Shown here: piece after piece, positions 8,010-10,612 of the stretch | Layout of the letters: every line of letters begins with the position of its first letter | Numbering within the stretch: position 1 is the first letter of the stretch | Assembly: GCA_902496005.1 (NCBI GenBank) | Contig: CABUZI010000056.1 | Location: forward strand, 1 to 10,612 | Length of the DNA: 10,612 nucleotides | Source: an uncultured Collinsella sp. | Lineage (GTDB): Bacteria; Actinomycetota; Coriobacteriia; Coriobacteriales; Coriobacteriaceae | Direction of reading: 5' to 3' | Notes under the pieces: model-generated | Seen by the model: the letters and a program-made list of their open reading frames with translations, nothing else | Told to the model about the DNA's origin: nothing | Databases searched by the model: none | Made by a program: the position numbers and the translations under genes

Positions 8010-9865
8010 TGGCAGACGAGACCAAGACTCAGATTCCCAAGCCCACCCGCCAGCGTGGTCCCATGGGCCGCATGGGTGGCATGCGCCGCGGCGAAAAGGC
8101 CAAGGACTTTAAGGGCACCATGAGGCAGCTGCTCGGCTATATCGGCCAGCACAAGATTGCCGTGTTTGCCGCCGTCGCCTTTGCCGTGTGCTCGGTCATC
8201 TTTAACATTGTGGGACCCAAGGTGCTCGGCCAGGTTACGACCAAGCTGTTCGAAGGCCTGGTCGCAAAGGTCAACGGTACCGGCGACGTTGACTTTGACT
8301 GGATCGCCAAGACGCTCGGCTTTTTGCTCTGCCTGTATCTGGCGAGCTCTGTCTGCAGCCTCATCCAGGGCTGGCTCATGACCGGCGTCACGCAAAAGAT
8401 CTGCTACCGCATGCGCAAGGAAATCGCCGCCAAGATTGCCGTCGTGCCGATGAGTTACTTCAACGGCCACAGCAAGGGAGACGTACTCAGCCGCATCACC
8501 AACGACGTCGATACGCTGGGTCAGTCGCTCAACCAGAGCGTGACGCAGCTCATCACGTCGGTGACGCAGATTATCGGCGTGCTCGTCATGATGCTTTCGA
8601 TCAGCCTACCGCTTACCGGCGTCACCGTGCTCACGCTGCCGGCCGCCGCGATTATCTTGACCGTGATGATTCACTTCTCGCAGCCGTACTTCCGCGAGCA
8701 ACAGCAGGTTCTGGGCGCCGTCAACGGCATTATCGAGGAGGACTTTGCCGGCCAGAACGTCATTCAGGTGTTCGACCGCGCCGAGGCCTCGATCGAGGAG
8801 TTCGACCGCCAAAACGACCGTCTCTTTATTAGTGGCTGGCGCTCGCAGTTCCTGTCGGGTCTGATGATGCCGCTTATGAGCTTGGTGGGCAACATGGGCT
8901 ACGTGGGCGTCGTCGTGGTGGGTGCACAGCTCGCGCTGACCGGCAATGCCACGCCCGGCGACATTCAGAGCTTTATCCAGTACGTTCGCAACTTTACGCA
9001 ACCCGTGCAGCAGCTGGGCAACGTGAGCAACACGATGCAGTCGATGGCCGCTGCCACCGAGCGCGTCTTTGAGTTCCTGGCCGCGCCCGAGGAGGAGCAG
9101 AAAGCCGACGCGCAGATTCCCGAAAAGCGCCCCGGCCATGTGGAGTTTGATCACGTCAAGTTTGGCTATACGCCCGACAAGACCATCATCCACGACTTTA
9201 GCTGCGAGGCGCAGCCCGGCCAGACCATCGCCATCGTCGGTCCTACCGGCGCCGGCAAGACCACGCTCATTAAGCTGCTGCAGCGCTTCTACGATGTGGA
9301 CGGCGGTTCGCTGCGCGTCGAGGGTGTCGACGTGCGCGACTGGGACCGCGCGGCGCTGCGCGGCGAGTTTGCCATGGTGCTGCAGGATACCTGGCTGTTT
9401 AACGGCACCATCCGCGAGAACATCCGCTACGGACGCCCCGATGCAAGCGATGCCGAGGTCGAAGCCGCTGCACGCGCCGCACGCTGCGATCACTTTATCC
9501 ATACGCTCGCCGGCGGCTACGACTTTATGATCAACGAGGAAGGCACCAACCTGTCGCAGGGCCAGCGCCAGCTCGTGACCATTGCCCGTGCCATTTTGGC
9601 CGACCGCCCGGCGCTAATTCTGGACGAGGCAACCTCCAACGTTGACACTCGTACCGAGGAGCTTATTCAGCGTGCCATGGATGCGCTGATGCAGGGCCGT
9701 ACCAGCTTTGTTATCGCGCACCGCCTGTCCACGATCCGCAACGCCGACGTGATCTTGGTAATTCGCGACGGCGATATCGTCGAGAAGGGCACGCACGACG
9801 AGTTGCTCGCCCAGGGCGGCTTCTACGCCGATCTGTACAACTCGCAGTTCGACGAGGCGGCGTAA
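8009..9865 (+). CDS. ABC exporter half-transporter with catalytic Walker B (partner subunit)
   Basis: This 618-residue type IV ABC exporter subunit has an Arg/Gly/Met-rich cytoplasmic N-terminus (1-32), six membrane segments from about 45 to 335, and a nucleotide-binding domain from about 375. Motifs are Walker A GPTGAGKT (411-418), Q-loop Gln459, Walker B ILDE with catalytic Glu540, and H-loop His571. Its signature is LSQGQ (515-519) instead of LSGGQ. In a heterodimer its intact Walker motifs face the normal VSGGQ of the first subunit, giving one active site. Its odd signature faces the first subunit's degenerate site. This is the asymmetry known from TM287/288, LmrCD and BmrCD. The ATG overlaps the preceding TAA by one base (TAATG), with GGAAGGAGG just upstream, consistent with equal, coupled synthesis. 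Substrate cannot be told from sequence. Confidence 0.93.
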   Translation: MADETKTQIPKPTRQRGPMGRMGGMRRGEKAKDFKGTMRQLLGYIGQHKIAVFAAVAFAVCSVIFNIVGPKVLGQVTTKLFEGLVAKVNGTGDVDFDWIAKTLGFLLCLYLASSVCSLIQGWLMTGVTQKICYRMRKEIAAKIAVVPMSYFNGHSKGDVLSRITNDVDTLGQSLNQSVTQLITSVTQIIGVLVMMLSISLPLTGVTVLTLPAAAIILTVMIHFSQPYFREQQQVLGAVNGIIEEDFAGQNVIQVFDRAEASIEEFDRQNDRLFISGWRSQFLSGLMMPLMSLVGNMGYVGVVVVGAQLALTGNATPGDIQSFIQYVRNFTQPVQQLGNVSNTMQSMAAATERVFEFLAAPEEEQKADAQIPEKRPGHVEFDHVKFGYTPDKTIIHDFSCEAQPGQTIAIVGPTGAGKTTLIKLLQRFYDVDGGSLRVEGVDVRDWDRAALRGEFAMVLQDTWLFNGTIRENIRYGRPDASDAEVEAAARAARCDHFIHTLAGGYDFMINEEGTNLSQGQRQLVTIARAILADRPALILDEATSNVDTRTEELIQRAMDALMQGRTSFVIAHRLSTIRNADVILVIRDGDIVEKGTHDELLAQGGFYADLYNSQFDEAA

Positions 9866-9896
9866 ATTCTGCCGCGGGGAACGAATAACGCCCGAG

Positions 9897-9931
9897 AACG
9901 GGGGCGCAGGACAACCTGCGCCCCCGTTTTT
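9897..9931 (+). terminator. Intrinsic terminator of the MarR-ABC operon
   Basis: A perfect 14-bp stem (AACGGGGGCGCAGG at 9897-9910 with 9915-9928) has an ACAA tetraloop and ends in a U-run (TTTTT at 9927-9931). It starts 31 bases after the second ABC stop. This is the clearest intrinsic terminator in the window. Confidence 0.95.
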
Positions 9932-9990
9932 GCTCTGCGGCCCTCAAACCGCCTCCCCTGGGACCTGATTGACAGCCCCTTCGAGGCCCC

Positions 9991-10037
9991 GTGGGCAAAA
10001 AATGGCAAATATGAGTACTGTTACCCTTTTAGTAACA
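9991..10037 (+). repeat. 47-base repeat element, copy A
   Basis: It begins GTGGGCAAAAAATG and ends in a perfect small hairpin, CTGTTAC (10018-10024) with GTAACAG (10032-10038). The reverse strand of 10221-10175 carries the same element: 31 of the first 34 bases and 39 of all 47 agree. The element resembles dispersed intergenic repeats I associate with Collinsella-type genomes; this is from memory, not checked. Confidence 0.75.
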
Positions 10038-10174
10038 GCCAAAACAGCCCCAAATGCCGTTTTCACGGCTTACACGCGTCCCTAAATTGATCAAACAGCC
10101 CTATAGCGGACTTATATGTGTTTGCGTTAATGAACATATTTTGCTGTTATGTCTATTATTTTGCGAAGGCAATA

Positions 10175-10221
10175 TGCTACTAAGCTAGCAACCGTACTCA
10201 TATTTGGCATTTTTTGCCCAC
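10175..10221 (-). repeat. 47-base repeat element, copy B (inverted)
   Basis: Read leftward from 10221 it repeats copy A, with differences at element positions 15, 29 and 33 in the first 34 bases and five more in the remainder. The terminal stem is GTTGC/GTAGC instead of GTTAC/GTAAC: the two changed bases turn U-A and A-U pairs into U-G and G-U wobbles, so the RNA stem is kept. The two copies face each other across 137 bases. Confidence 0.7.
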
Positions 10222-10307
10222 AGGGTGTTTCCTGGGGAACCGACAATAGCCTTAGGGTCCCGCGCGACGCCACTCCCTCCCGGTATCCGCCGACGTTCCC
10301 CCATATA

Positions 10308-10345
10308 AAACCTGCCAAAATAAACCTGTCCCTTTTGGCAGGTTT
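10308..10345. other. 13-bp hairpin in the DAHP synthase upstream region
   Basis: AAACCTGCCAAAA (10308-10320) pairs perfectly with TTTTGGCAGGTTT (10333-10345) around a 12-base loop that itself repeats AAACCTG. Read leftward, the stem is followed by TATATGG. It could be a terminator for anything transcribed into the region, or another dispersed palindromic repeat. It ends 15 bases before the -35 of the next promoter. Confidence 0.6.
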
Positions 10346-10360
10346 CGGGGTGGCAAGGGC

Positions 10361-10389
10361 TTGCACTTTAGCGTGCGACAGCGGATAAT
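10361..10389 (+). promoter_or_regulatory. Housekeeping-type promoter of the DAHP synthase gene
   Basis: TTGCAC (10361-10366) and GATAAT (10384-10389) are separated by exactly 17 bases, a good sigma-70-type pair. Transcription would begin near 10396 and give a leader of about 48 bases. I see no attenuator or T-box in that leader. Confidence 0.65.
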
Positions 10390-10443
10390 GCCGAGCATTC
10401 GAGAATACGCTTATTGCTCTTTCTATAGATTGAGGAGGCCCCT

Positions 10444-10612
10444 ATGGCCATGGAATTCAAACGCAGGCTGCCGATCCCCATGGAGATCCGCGAGGAAATG
10501 CCGCTTTCCGCCGAGCTTACCGCTAAGAAACAGGCATTCGACTCCGAGGTCGCCAAGGTCTTTACCGGCGAGGACGCACGTAAGGTGCTCATCATCGGCC
10601 CGTGCTCTGCCG
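10444..10612 (+). CDS. 3-deoxy-7-phosphoheptulonate (DAHP) synthase, N-terminal part
   Basis: The first 56 codons of a rightward gene cut by the window end. The product contains RRLPIPMEIREEMPLSAEL and then VLIIGPCSA (about 48-56), the conserved first core motif of class I DAHP synthases (AroF/AroG/AroH type). The enzyme joins phosphoenolpyruvate and erythrose 4-phosphate to begin aromatic amino acid synthesis. The Cys of GPCSA is one of the usual metal ligands. GAGGAGG at 10432-10438, five bases before the ATG, sets the start; a second ATG two codons later is less well spaced. It has its own promoter and lies beyond a strong terminator, so it is a separate unit from the exporter operon. The feedback type (Phe, Tyr or Trp) cannot be told from this part, so no isozyme symbol is given. 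Confidence 0.9.
   Translation, partial: MAMEFKRRLPIPMEIREEMPLSAELTAKKQAFDSEVAKVFTGEDARKVLIIGPCSA

Larger units (their letters stand above)
9932..10360. other. Gene-free stretch holding repeats and hairpins
   Basis: Between the exporter terminator and the promoter of the DAHP synthase gene I see no credible gene. It contains the two inverted copies described separately, a small hairpin GCCGT/ACGGC (10056-10069), several scattered ACAGCC copies (9972, 10035, 10044 and 10095) and the hairpin at 10308-10345. A second promoter-like pair (TTGCGT at 10122-10127, 17 bases, TGTTAT at 10145-10150 with TG one base before it) lies between the repeat copies. The centre (about 10075-10215) is markedly richer in A/T than the genes around it. 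Confidence 0.6.

Noticed and set aside
10251..10290. T-box-like AGGGTCCCGCG before the DAHP synthase gene
   Set aside because: It lacks the conserved GGTGGNACCGCG core and any following antiterminator/terminator pair, and it lies upstream of the likely promoter.
10149..10388. 79-codon rightward frame with a signal-peptide-like start
   Set aside because: No ribosome binding site. It spans repeat copy B, the 13-bp hairpin and the promoter of the next gene.

Overview
The window looks like chromosome from a high-GC anaerobic actinobacterium of the class Coriobacteriia, most like Collinsella. I base this on the roughly 60% GC coding sequence, the fermentative pyruvate formate-lyase (PFL), the style of the MarR/ABC/ABC exporter operon and the N-terminus of the DAHP synthase. 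The assignment is from recognition, not from a search.

Layout: (1) Positions 1-92 hold the last 29 codons of an unidentified rightward gene, ending at a strong two-way terminator (105-149). (2) Reading leftward, 2604-216, is a PFL locus in which the enzyme is permanently divided. A 683-residue body (pflB, 553-2604) carries the Cys-Cys active site but stops just before the glycyl radical domain. An 83-residue second gene (grcA-like, 216-467) supplies exactly that missing domain, with its glycine at residue 58. The 85-base gap holds two hairpins/palindromes and a possible internal promoter. (3) Reading leftward, 4948-3074, are a short-chain dehydrogenase and a KdgT-type 2-keto-3-deoxygluconate permease, separated by a terminator-like hairpin. 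A LacI-family-type 12-bp palindrome lies upstream. (4) Reading rightward, 5197-9865, is a tightly overlapping three-gene operon: a MarR regulator and two ABC exporter half-transporters. These form an asymmetric heterodimer, with one degenerate and one intact ATP site. The first subunit has a roughly 200-residue extracytoplasmic insertion between its first two membrane segments. A 14-bp-stem terminator closes the operon at 9897-9931. (5) A 512-base non-coding stretch (9932-10443) holds two 47-base copies of one element in inverted orientation, a separate 13-bp hairpin and a good promoter. (6) The start of a DAHP synthase gene (10444 to the window end) opens the shikimate pathway.

The most interesting feature is the two-gene PFL. 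In E. coli the small glycyl radical protein GrcA (YfiD) is a spare part for an intact PflB. Here the body gene has no radical domain at all, so the small protein appears to be an obligatory subunit with its own strong ribosome binding site and possibly its own promoter. No pflA (activating enzyme) gene lies in the window.
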